From assembly GCA_039197065.1 (NCBI GenBank), contig JBCCUL010000011.1, positions 62,001 through 126,000 of the forward strand: 64,000 nt of DNA, given 5' to 3'. Position numbers and translations under genes: made by a program. This DNA comes from JANQPX01 sp039197065. Its GTDB lineage: Bacteria > Pseudomonadota > Alphaproteobacteria > Geminicoccales > Geminicoccaceae. How positions within the stretch are numbered: position 1 is the stretch's first letter; every line of letters begins with the position of its first letter. The notes under the pieces were generated by a model that saw only the letters and a list, made by a program, of their open reading frames with translations, did no database searches and was not told the DNA's origin. Positions 44,627 to 52,259 of the stretch are shown here, piece by piece.

Positions 44627-45406
44627 ATGACTGACGATCTCAACGCTCCGCCAAGGCCGCCATTGAGCGGCAGTGCGCTTTTTCTCGACGTCGACGGCAC
44701 CCTGGTCGCCATCGAGCAGGAACCTGAGGCGGTCAAGGTCTCCGACGAGCTTCGCAATCTGCTGGAGCGTCTTAAGACGGCGTCCGACGGCGCTCTCGCT
44801 CTGGTCAGCGGCCGTTCGATCGAACAACTGGATCGCCTCTTCAAGCCTCTATCATTCTCTGCATCCGGCCTGCACGGCCTGGAGAAACGTCTGCTGCCAG
44901 GAGGAATCGAACGGGCCGCGCCAATCGGGACCAGCATGGAAACCGCCAGGCACGAGCTTGAACGCTTCGTTCAGAGCCATCCGGGCACATTCGTCGAGGA
45001 CAAAGGGCTGACATTAGCGCTGCATTATCGTATGGCAGCGCAACATCGTGAAACGGCGGCAGCAACGGTCAGAAAGCTGGTCGAAGCCGATCCCGAAGGG
45101 TTCGTCCTGCTCGAAGGCAAGATGGTATTCGAGCTGAAACCTCCCGGGTTCGACAAGGGGCGCGCGATCGTCGATTTCATGCAGGAGCCACCATTTCAAG
45201 GGCGACGCCCGATTTTTGCAGGTGATGACGTGACCGACGAAGCAGGATTTGCCAGGATCAATCAACTAGGTGGCATCGCCATCAAAGTCGGCGTCGATGA
45301 GCGCCCGACCAAGGCTGGGTATGGGCTTCAAGATGTCAACGCGATGATCGCGTGGCTCGATGATCTCGCAAGGGCTGAAAAGCCAGCGCGGGGAGAGGGC
45401 GCATGA
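44627..45406 (+). CDS. otsB: Trehalose-6-phosphate phosphatase
   Basis: 259-residue HAD-superfamily phosphatase making trehalose from trehalose 6-phosphate. Motif I LFLDVDGTLV near residue 20, ALVSGRSIEQLD, SGLHGLEKR, VLLEGKMVFELKPPGFDKG (catalytic Lys region) and motif IV FAGDDVTDEAGF. The stop overlaps the next start by four bases (ATGA). Trehalose is a stress protectant and osmolyte; otsA lies two genes downstream. Confidence 0.95.
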   Translation: MTDDLNAPPRPPLSGSALFLDVDGTLVAIEQEPEAVKVSDELRNLLERLKTASDGALALVSGRSIEQLDRLFKPLSFSASGLHGLEKRLLPGGIERAAPIGTSMETARHELERFVQSHPGTFVEDKGLTLALHYRMAAQHRETAAATVRKLVEADPEGFVLLEGKMVFELKPPGFDKGRAIVDFMQEPPFQGRRPIFAGDDVTDEAGFARINQLGGIAIKVGVDERPTKAGYGLQDVNAMIAWLDDLARAEKPARGEGA

Positions 45407-47187
45407 CCAACTCGCTCGATCTCGGCATCGTCGGCAATTGCACCATCAGCGCTCTGATCGACAAGCAAGGCGACATCGTCTGGAGCTGCTTTCCGCGCTT
45501 CGATGGCGATCCCGTCTTCAACAAACTCTTGAACAATGGCGACGAGACGCAGGGCGTCTCTCGTGTCGAACTGGACGAGCTCGACACGGTCGAGCAGACC
45601 TATATAGAGAACACGGCCGTTCTGGTCACGCGGCTTACCGACAAGCATGGCGACGGCGTCGAGATCACTGACTTTGCGCCGCGCTTTCAACAGTTTGGAC
45701 GGATCTTCAGGCCGACCACGCTGGTGCGCATCATCCGCCCCTTCGGCGAAACGCCAAGGGTGACGATCAGCGTTCGTCCGACCTTCGATTATGGTGCGCG
45801 CAAGCCCCAGATCACGCGCGGCAGCAATCACATCCGTTACGTTGACAGCGATACCGGCATCCGACTGACCACTAACGCGCCGCTCACCTATGTTCTCGAC
45901 GAAACACCCTTCATTCTCGAAGGTGAGGTCGTCATGCTACTGGGTCCGGACGAGAGCCTACGCAGCCCAGTGATCGAAACTGGACGGGAGTTTCTCGAGC
46001 AGACGATTGGCTATTGGCGAACATTAAGTATGCGCCTTTCCGTGCCGTTCGAATGGCAGGATGCGGTCATTCGTGCCGCGATTACGCTGAAGCTCTGTAC
46101 ATTCGAGGAAACCGGCGGCATCGTCGCCGCGATGACAACCTCCGTGCCGGAGATCGACGGCGAAGGGCGAAACTGGGATTACCGTTTCTGCTGGCTGCGC
46201 GATGCTTACTTTGTGGTCAGAACCCTGAATACCCTCGGCTATGTCGAGACCATGGAGGACTTTCTCGCCTATATCAGCAACATCGTCGGTGCGGCCGAAG
46301 ATGGCTATCTGCAGCCGGTCTATGGCATCGGCCTTGAGAGCAAGCTGGTTGAGCGCCAAGTCGACAGCCTGAAGGGCTTTCGCGGCAACCAGCCGATCCG
46401 GGTCGGCAACCAAGCCTATGAGCATGATCAGCATGACGGCTACGGCTCGGTCCTCCTTGCAGCGACACAAGCCTTCTTCGACCGGCGTCTACGTCAGCCC
46501 GCGGGCGAGCACACGTTCCGTCGGCTCGAGACCATCGGCGACAAAGCCTTTGCACTCTACAATGTGCCTGACGCCGGTCTTTGGGAGTTTCGCACCATCG
46601 CAAGGGTGCATACTCATTCCAGCGTGATGTGTTGGGCGACCTGCGATCGTCTCGCCAGGATCGCGAGCCATCTCGGTCTGGTCGATCGCGCCGAGCACTG
46701 GCGAGAAAGGGCGGATAAAATTCGCGAGACGGTGCTGCAGGAAGCCTGGAACGAGGAACTGGGCAGCTTCGTCGCCAGCTTTGGCGGGGACGATATCGAC
46801 GCCAGCCTGCTGCTCCTTCACGAAGTCGGCTTCATCAATCCGGATGATCCCCGTTATGTCGGCACGGTCGAAGCTGTGGAACGTGAACTCAGGCGCGGCG
46901 AGCACCTTTTCCGTTACATCAAGAAGGATGATTTCGGCGAGCCAGAGAACGCGTTCATCATCTGCACTTTCTGGTATATCGATGCCCTGATCGTCACCGG
47001 CAGAACCGAGGAGGCCCGTGAGCTTTTCGAGAATATGCTGGCGAGCCGCAACCATCTCGGTCTATTGTCGGAGGATATCAATCCGCAGACCAACGAACTC
47101 TGGGGTAATTTCCCCCAGACTTACTCGCATGTCGGGCTGATCAACTGCGCGATGAAATTGAGTAAGAGCTGGGAGGATGTCGTTTGA
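45403..47187 (+). CDS. Family 15 glycoside hydrolase (trehalase or glucoamylase type)
   Basis: 594 residues, coupled to otsB with GGAGAGG inside the otsB end. N-terminal beta domain (LGIVGNCTISALIDKQGDIV, WSCFPRFDGDPVF, ITDFAPRFQQFGR) is followed by the (alpha/alpha)6 barrel of GH15: NWDYRFCWLRDAYFV, GYLQPVYGI, RVGNQAYEHDQHDGYGSV, SSVMCWATCDRLARI, FIICTFWYIDALI and EDINPQTNELWGNFPQTYSH. The family includes glucoamylases and acid trehalases; placement between otsB and otsA suggests trehalose or maltooligosaccharide turnover, but the exact substrate is inferred. Confidence 0.9.
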   Translation: MTNSLDLGIVGNCTISALIDKQGDIVWSCFPRFDGDPVFNKLLNNGDETQGVSRVELDELDTVEQTYIENTAVLVTRLTDKHGDGVEITDFAPRFQQFGRIFRPTTLVRIIRPFGETPRVTISVRPTFDYGARKPQITRGSNHIRYVDSDTGIRLTTNAPLTYVLDETPFILEGEVVMLLGPDESLRSPVIETGREFLEQTIGYWRTLSMRLSVPFEWQDAVIRAAITLKLCTFEETGGIVAAMTTSVPEIDGEGRNWDYRFCWLRDAYFVVRTLNTLGYVETMEDFLAYISNIVGAAEDGYLQPVYGIGLESKLVERQVDSLKGFRGNQPIRVGNQAYEHDQHDGYGSVLLAATQAFFDRRLRQPAGEHTFRRLETIGDKAFALYNVPDAGLWEFRTIARVHTHSSVMCWATCDRLARIASHLGLVDRAEHWRERADKIRETVLQEAWNEELGSFVASFGGDDIDASLLLLHEVGFINPDDPRYVGTVEAVERELRRGEHLFRYIKKDDFGEPENAFIICTFWYIDALIVTGRTEEARELFENMLASRNHLGLLSEDINPQTNELWGNFPQTYSHVGLINCAMKLSKSWEDVV

Positions 47188-47217
47188 CACCGTACTACAA
47201 GTGACGAGATCTCGCCG

Positions 47218-48669
47218 TTGAGCCGGCTGGTCGTTGTTTCCAATCGCGTCACGCCGCTTTCGGGATCGAAGGCGGCCGCGGCAGGTGGTCTTGCCGTCGG
47301 CATCCTCGCCACCTTGCGTGAAACCGGCGGGATCTGGTTCGGCTGGAGCGGCGAGACGCCGGAGCAAGCGATCACGCTGCCAAAGGTCTTCAGAAGCGGC
47401 AACATCACCTACATCACGCTCGACCTCGACGAGCAGGATTTCGATCTCTATTACGGCGGCTTCGCCAACCGCACGCTCTGGCCACTGTTTCACTACCGGC
47501 TCGATCTCTCGACCTTCGATCGTGACTGGTACAACACCTACCGGAAGGTCAATCGCCTTTTCTCCGAGCAGCTTTTTCCTTATGTCCGCGACGACGATCT
47601 GATCTGGATCCACGACTACCATCTGATTCCTATGGCCGAGGAACTAAGGAAGCTCGGCGTCAAGGCCAAGATCGGCTTCTTCCTGCACATCCCGTTTCCG
47701 TCCTGGGAAGTCTACGTGACCCTGCCCTGGCATGATCAGCTGATGCGGGCACTCTGCATGTACGACCTGCTCGGCTTTCAGACCCGAAACGATCTGCGCA
47801 ATTTCCATGACTATCTCTACCGGGAGAACATCGGGTACGCCCTCGACAACGGCATGGCGCAGGTCGGCGATCACCAGCTGCGCGCGAAAGAATTTCCGAT
47901 CGGCATCGATGTCGACGATTTTGCCGCGATGTCGACGTCGATCGAGGCGAAGCGTTCCTCCGATCGGTTGTCTCGCTCGCTTCTCGGCCGCAATCTGATC
48001 ATCGGCGTCGACCGGCTCGACTACACCAAGGGGATCGTCGAGCGCCTGCGCGCTTATGAAACTTTGCTTTCGGAGTATCCGAACCAGCGCGGCCAGGTGA
48101 CTTTCGTTCAGATCTCGCAGCCCTCTCGCCAGGATGTGCCGGAATATCTCGATCTTCGGCATCAGGTCGAGGCGATGTCCGGGCGGATCAATGGCAAGTT
48201 CAACGAATATGATTGGATGCCGCTTCGCTATATCAACCGCGGCTTCACAAGGCGGACCCTTTCCGGCTTCTTTCGGCTATCCCGCGTGGGCCTGGTTACG
48301 CCGCTTCGCGACGGCATGAACTTGGTCGCACGGGAGTATGTTGCTGCGCAGTCGGAGGATGATCCGGGTGTCCTGATCCTCTCACGCTTCGCTGGGGCCG
48401 CTGACGACATGGACGGCGCCGTCATCGTCAATCCCTACGACGTCGAAGCGGTCGCCGAGGCGATGTATCGAAGCCTGATCATGCCGCTCGATGAACGCCA
48501 GGATCGCTGGCGGCGACTCGATGCAAAGATTCGGGAGAATGACATCGTCAGCTGGCGGAAGAATTTCGTCGGCGATCTACGGGCGATGGCTTCGATGCCC
48601 GACAGCGCCGCGGAAGAAAAGCTGCGGCCAAAACGAGCGAACGCCCCCCATAAGAACGCCACGACCTGA
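47218..48669 (+). CDS. otsA: Trehalose-6-phosphate synthase
   Basis: 483-residue GT20 enzyme that joins UDP-glucose and glucose 6-phosphate. SRLVVVSNRVTP at the start, AAAGGLAVGILATLRETGGI, WYNTYRKVNRLFSEQLFP, DLIWIHDYHLIPMAEELR, IGFFLHIPFPSWEVY, LIIGVDRLDYTKGI (donor site), TPLRDGMNLVAREYVAAQ and VILSRFAGAADDM. Only TTG 47218 fits the conserved N-terminus. It begins 30 bp after the GH15 gene and completes an otsB-GH15-otsA operon. Confidence 0.95.
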   Translation: MSRLVVVSNRVTPLSGSKAAAAGGLAVGILATLRETGGIWFGWSGETPEQAITLPKVFRSGNITYITLDLDEQDFDLYYGGFANRTLWPLFHYRLDLSTFDRDWYNTYRKVNRLFSEQLFPYVRDDDLIWIHDYHLIPMAEELRKLGVKAKIGFFLHIPFPSWEVYVTLPWHDQLMRALCMYDLLGFQTRNDLRNFHDYLYRENIGYALDNGMAQVGDHQLRAKEFPIGIDVDDFAAMSTSIEAKRSSDRLSRSLLGRNLIIGVDRLDYTKGIVERLRAYETLLSEYPNQRGQVTFVQISQPSRQDVPEYLDLRHQVEAMSGRINGKFNEYDWMPLRYINRGFTRRTLSGFFRLSRVGLVTPLRDGMNLVAREYVAAQSEDDPGVLILSRFAGAADDMDGAVIVNPYDVEAVAEAMYRSLIMPLDERQDRWRRLDAKIRENDIVSWRKNFVGDLRAMASMPDSAAEEKLRPKRANAPHKNATT

Positions 48670-48835
48670 GCTAGGAGACGTAAGCCGCCGCCAGCGTTCA
48701 GTCATCTTTCAACGGCATTGGCGGAGGAGGGGGGGCTTCAAGGTCGATCTGGCCATCCTGCATCCCGAATCGCCGCTGCCAGCTTCGATTGGGCTGGTGC
48801 CGACCGGTCACTAGCTCACCGCGCGCGAGACGCTC

Positions 48836-49261
48836 CTACATAGTTTCTACCTTTTGATGTAGATCGCGGCTATAGGGCAGATCGAACGCCCGCGGGCGGC
48901 GGTCAGGCAGCATGGCCGCATCGATATCGGCATCATCGCTCGACGACACAACGTCCTGCCAGGGCGTGAGCCAGAGAAAGATTGCACCGTCTTCCGCGTT
49001 CCCCGTCGCTGGCTCTTCGACAAGGGCGGCGTGTAGCTGGAATTCCGAGGGCAGGGCGTTTTTGCTCGGCCAGCCGAGCTGGGACTGAAGGGCGAGAAAC
49101 GCGCCGATACCAGCCGGCAGCGTCAGACCGATCGCCACCGTTTTTATGGACCAGGGCCAGTCACTCTTAAGGTGCAGGCTGAGCAGCAACAGAATGATAA
49201 CAGCGTAGAAGCCCGCAAGGGTCAGAGCTGGCGCGTTCATGTTGATGATCCCAGCCATCAA
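48836..49261 (-). CDS. Hypothetical membrane protein, third gene of proton-channel operon
   Basis: 141 residues with two hydrophobic segments (LAGFYAVIILLLLSLHL and TVAIGLTLPAGIGAFLAL) followed by a polar, probably periplasmic tail containing FQLHAALVEEP, AIFLWLTPWQ and an acidic stretch. I recognise no family. The start overlaps the ExbD-like stop by four bases, so it is translationally coupled and probably a component of the same complex. Confidence 0.7.
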   Translation of the reverse strand: MMAGIINMNAPALTLAGFYAVIILLLLSLHLKSDWPWSIKTVAIGLTLPAGIGAFLALQSQLGWPSKNALPSEFQLHAALVEEPATGNAEDGAIFLWLTPWQDVVSSSDDADIDAAMLPDRRPRAFDLPYSRDLHQKVETM

Positions 49262-49887
49262 GAACGGCCTCCGTATGCCGCGGCACTTCCCGAACGGCGC
49301 CGAAAGGGAACAATAGCCTTGGCCAGTCGGTTTACATCCTTAACCCGACCGTTCGCAGAGACGGAGAAGCGTACGGCCGTCCGCTCCTCGCCGCGGCGGT
49401 TCAAGGTAACGTCGCCGTAATAGACCAGCTCCACCTTCGGATTGAGCTTTTCGACCTTCACCTTGACCGGCACCGGCTTGCCGCGATCGTCCCGATAGAG
49501 ATGAAGGTTCACGATGTATTCGCCAGACGCGATGCCGCGAATCGACACGATCTCCTGGTTGACGGGATTGACCACCTTCTTGCCGGCGACCTCCATCACG
49601 TCATTGCCGAGGCCAAGATCGTCCCGATCCAGATGCATCAACCCGGCTTCCCGCGCCCGAAACCAGACGAGACGACCTTCAGGATCTGCCACGTAGAGGT
49701 CGACATCCTCCCGTCGCCCGTCCGGCCAGGTGAGCGTGATCAGGAACTCGGCCTTGTTGTCGACGGCACCGGTCTTGGCGATCGGATTGATCAGGAGAAA
49801 GGCGAGGACGAACATCACGACGAAGCCGAGAAGGGCATTGAACAGAAGGTCGGTGAAACCGAGCTCGACACTTCGACGCCTAGCCAC
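49258..49887 (-). CDS. ExbD/TolR-position protein with unusual periplasmic domain
   Basis: 209 residues. A cytoplasmic MARRRSVELGFTDLLFN leader precedes one membrane helix (LLGFVVMFVLAFLLINPIA), the plan of ExbD/TolR/MotB stators. The periplasmic part is not the TolR domain: it reads ITLTWPDGRREDVDLYVADP and EGRLVWFRAREAG, then SGEYIVNLHLYRDD, resembling beta-sandwich YfaP/DUF2135-type proteins. No clear MotB peptidoglycan-binding motif is present. The D in GFTDLLFN may be the membrane-proximal acidic residue. It overlaps the upstream ExbB-like gene by eight bases and probably forms a proton-driven complex with it. Confidence 0.75.
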   Translation of the reverse strand: MARRRSVELGFTDLLFNALLGFVVMFVLAFLLINPIAKTGAVDNKAEFLITLTWPDGRREDVDLYVADPEGRLVWFRAREAGLMHLDRDDLGLGNDVMEVAGKKVVNPVNQEIVSIRGIASGEYIVNLHLYRDDRGKPVPVKVKVEKLNPKVELVYYGDVTLNRRGEERTAVRFSVSANGRVKDVNRLAKAIVPFRRRSGSAAAYGGRS

Positions 49888-50659
49888 GGCTGCTCTCCGC
49901 TTGTTCGATCAGGGCGGACAGCGCCGAGCGGTGCGCAAACATGGCGCCGCGGGCCGGATCACGCCTACCATGAAGCTCCGTCACCCACTTCATGCGCTTG
50001 ATGATATCGTCAGCGCCGCTATCCAGAAGGAAACCCTGCACCTTCAGCCAGACGGCACCGATCAAGCCGGTAAGCGTCGTATAAAGCGCGATCGCCATGC
50101 CGCCACTCATCGCGCTCAGCGCCGCTTTCACCGCCTCCGGATCATTGCCTTCGAGCTGCCCGATCGGCGCCAGCATCGCGATAAAGCCGATAACCGTGCC
50201 AAGCAGCCCAAGGGAGAGAAGCACATCAGCGACGAACCAGCCGAAGCCATGACCATTGGTCACCTCGGCCGCAAACGCGTCCAGCAGCATATCAGGCGCC
50301 TCGCCGGCTTCCGGCGTCCGACGCCTAGCCAGCGCTTCGATATAGCGCCTGACCGGACCTTCCGGCAGCGAAGCCGGCCGATCAGGCTCGGTGGTGATGT
50401 GGCGCTCGATCAGGCGAAGCGTGTTCGAGATCTTCGAGAGCCGCCAGACCGCAAAGGCCCCCTGCAGCACAGCGATCAGAAAGATCAGCGCGATCGCAGA
50501 AGCAAGGCCGGAAGGATCGTCGAACAACACCTGCTGCAGCAGGCCGTAATGCCAGGCAGCGATCAATGCCAGTGCTGTAAGCGTCAGGAGCAAAAGGCTT
50601 TTCAGCCAAAGAAGATGCTCGTCGTCAAAGCGGTCGCGGGCAGGCAGCTGCGCTTGCAT
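49880..50659 (-). CDS. MotA/TolQ/ExbB-family proton-channel protein
   Basis: 259 residues from ATG at 50657-50659 (GGGAG upstream). Hydrophobic helices at LLLLTLTALALIAAWHYGLL, ALIFLIAVLQGAFAVW, then after a cytoplasmic domain the conserved pair VLLSLGLLGTVIGFIAMLAP and GMAIALYTTLTGLIGAVWL, which is the MotA_ExbB signature. It should form the pentameric channel around the ExbD-like partner and convert proton flux to mechanical work. Neither TonB, Tol nor flagellar genes are nearby, so the driven process is unknown. First gene of a three-gene operon. Confidence 0.85.
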   Translation of the reverse strand: MQAQLPARDRFDDEHLLWLKSLLLLTLTALALIAAWHYGLLQQVLFDDPSGLASAIALIFLIAVLQGAFAVWRLSKISNTLRLIERHITTEPDRPASLPEGPVRRYIEALARRRTPEAGEAPDMLLDAFAAEVTNGHGFGWFVADVLLSLGLLGTVIGFIAMLAPIGQLEGNDPEAVKAALSAMSGGMAIALYTTLTGLIGAVWLKVQGFLLDSGADDIIKRMKWVTELHGRRDPARGAMFAHRSALSALIEQAESSRG

Positions 50660-50958
50660 CGAGGTCTCCCGGCGATTGGCGCGGCCAAAGCGATGTCTGG
50701 CATGGCCAAAGCGATGTCGGTGAAAAGACGTGGAGGGGCGGCAGGAACACTGCAGCCGGATCACTATATAGGAATTATTACCTTTTTCAAGTGCAATTTC
50801 CTATTCTTCGCAAGAAGTACCGGGGATCAGCTGCCGGGATCGTCTGTTAACCCTGACTATCTCGTGTTATTCAAAATCCGGCCTTGCCCTTATTGGCTCC
50901 ACCGGGCCTTGGCCGAGCAAGTCGTTTATCGTCGATCAACAGCAAGCGCCGGTCCACC

Positions 50959-51504
50959 ATGACGATACGCCTGATCCTGCCGATTACCGCCATTCTGATG
51001 ACGCTTTCCGCATGCGGCAGCGCCCCGCCGGTGCAGCCGGCATCCGAACCGGATCTGCTCGCCGTTCTCAAAACCAGACCGAGCCTGACAAGGTTCACCG
51101 AAGCGCTCGAAACATCAGGTGTCGCTGGAACCTTGCTGCCAGGGGGCGCCTATACGGTCTTCGCACCGATGGACAAAGCGGTGAACGGCCGGCTCGACGA
51201 GGCCACCATACGCCATCACATCCTGGCGACGCGCGTGACGTTCAGCGACATGGCCGGCGAAAGCACGAGCTACGAGACGCTCAACAATGATCAGATCGAG
51301 GTCGACGTCACCGAGCAGATCGCGATCGGAACCGGGCTGATGGTGGAGAGCGACATCGCTGCTGCCAACGGCGTCATTCACGTGATCGACCGTGTGCAAG
51401 CACCGGCGAGCACACCAGCACCGCTCATCGAAGAGCAGGCGCTTGAAACACAATCGATCGAAAACACCGTTATTCCAGCGGCGCCGGCCATCAACAACAA
51501 TTAG
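50959..51504 (+). CDS. Fasciclin-domain lipoprotein
   Basis: 181 residues. Lipobox LMTLSACGS gives a lipidated Cys near residue 18. One fasciclin (FAS1) domain follows: LLAVLKTRPSLTRFTEALE, GAYTVFAPMDKAVN, IRHHILATRVTFSDM, and NGVIHVIDRV at the end. FAS1 domains mediate adhesion or envelope interactions; the bacterial role is unclear. The C-terminal 30 residues are Pro/Ala/Glu rich and probably disordered. ATG 50959 is chosen because the extension to 50884 would bury the signal peptide. Confidence 0.85.
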   Translation: MTIRLILPITAILMTLSACGSAPPVQPASEPDLLAVLKTRPSLTRFTEALETSGVAGTLLPGGAYTVFAPMDKAVNGRLDEATIRHHILATRVTFSDMAGESTSYETLNNDQIEVDVTEQIAIGTGLMVESDIAAANGVIHVIDRVQAPASTPAPLIEEQALETQSIENTVIPAAPAINNN

Positions 51505-51681
51505 ACCAGATCCTGAAGCAGGGGCCCCCTAGCCCATTCCGCTTAAAGTTCGATAAGATATATTATGACAAATTACGACGAGCACGCCATCCCGTTGACT
51601 TCAGAGCCCCCTCTTGACGCTCAGATCCCCAGGACGACATTAATTGGAGACGGTTTCACAACACCGAAGTGAGGAACCCCC

Positions 51682-51828
51682 ATGCTCCACCGCCTTCTGA
51701 TCGCTCTCGGCCTTCTCGCCAGCCTCAGCGCCTGCAACACCATCGCCGGTGCCGGCAAAGACATCGAAGCCGCCGGCGAAACCATCACCGACACCGCCGA
51801 AGACACAAAGGAAGAAATCACCAACTAA
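51682..51828 (+). CDS. Entericidin-like small lipoprotein
   Basis: 48 residues: LLIALGLLASLSAC signal with lipobox LSAC (Cys18), then NTIAGAGKDIEAAGETITDT and a charged end. The NTxxGxGxDIxxxGxxI pattern is the entericidin A/B family signature. In E. coli EcnA/EcnB are envelope lipoproteins of a maintenance system with bacteriolytic entericidin B; no second copy is seen here. GAGG lies upstream of ATG 51682. The gene is isolated, 45 bp from the converging amyloid-motif effector gene. Confidence 0.82.
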   Translation: MLHRLLIALGLLASLSACNTIAGAGKDIEAAGETITDTAEDTKEEITN

Positions 51829-51872
51829 TCGCGAGCGCGCGGTAGCGGTGACTTGCTCTCCGGGCGACGTCG

Positions 51873-52259
51873 CTAAGAGATGTTGACGGTGTTGCCTGAG
51901 CCGGAGATCTGAGCGCTCCTGTTGTGGTCCCCGGTGACGTTCATCATCTGCTTCACCGGGGCGCCGCCTTTGGCCTCGATGTCCTTGACCAGCGTCTGGA
52001 CCTCCTCGGCGAAGGTCGGGTTGGCCTCGAGCGCTTTCTTGAGCTGAATGCGCAAGAGCGTCTGATTATCCTCATCCGCAGGCGCCGCCTCGAATTCCGC
52101 CACCGGCCCAGCGAGTTTTCCTTTGACCAGTGAAATCAGGCTGCCGACGCCTTCGGCCGCCGAAGCGCCGACCTTCTTGGCGAACTCCTTCGACCCGTCA
52201 ACCAGATAAGGCGACAACAGCGCGACCGCCGACGCGGCCAGGGGAGCAACCTCTATCAT
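51873..52259 (-). CDS. Putative amyloid-motif effector partnered with the NLR-like protein
   Basis: 128 residues with two parts. Residues 1-100 are helical, with a hydrophobic N-terminus (LAASAVALLSPYLV), a basic amphipathic stretch and FAEEVQTLVKDIEAKGG. After a short linker, the last 20 residues read TGDHNRSAQISGSGNTVNI. The same pattern, G[DN]xNxxxQIxGxGNxV, occurs at the N-terminus of the NLR-like protein upstream. In known fungal and bacterial NLR systems, a shared amyloid motif lets the NLR template an effector that then acts on membranes. The membrane-active role (a Bell/HeLo-like N domain) is my inference. The start overlaps the TPR frame stop by four bases. Confidence 0.7.
   Translation of the reverse strand: MIEVAPLAASAVALLSPYLVDGSKEFAKKVGASAAEGVGSLISLVKGKLAGPVAEFEAAPADEDNQTLLRIQLKKALEANPTFAEEVQTLVKDIEAKGGAPVKQMMNVTGDHNRSAQISGSGNTVNIS

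Noticed and set aside
48836..50659. Zorya-type defence system
   Set aside because: A MotA-like channel and partner are present, but the partner lacks an OmpA-like domain and no ZorC/ZorD or ZorE-like gene follows.
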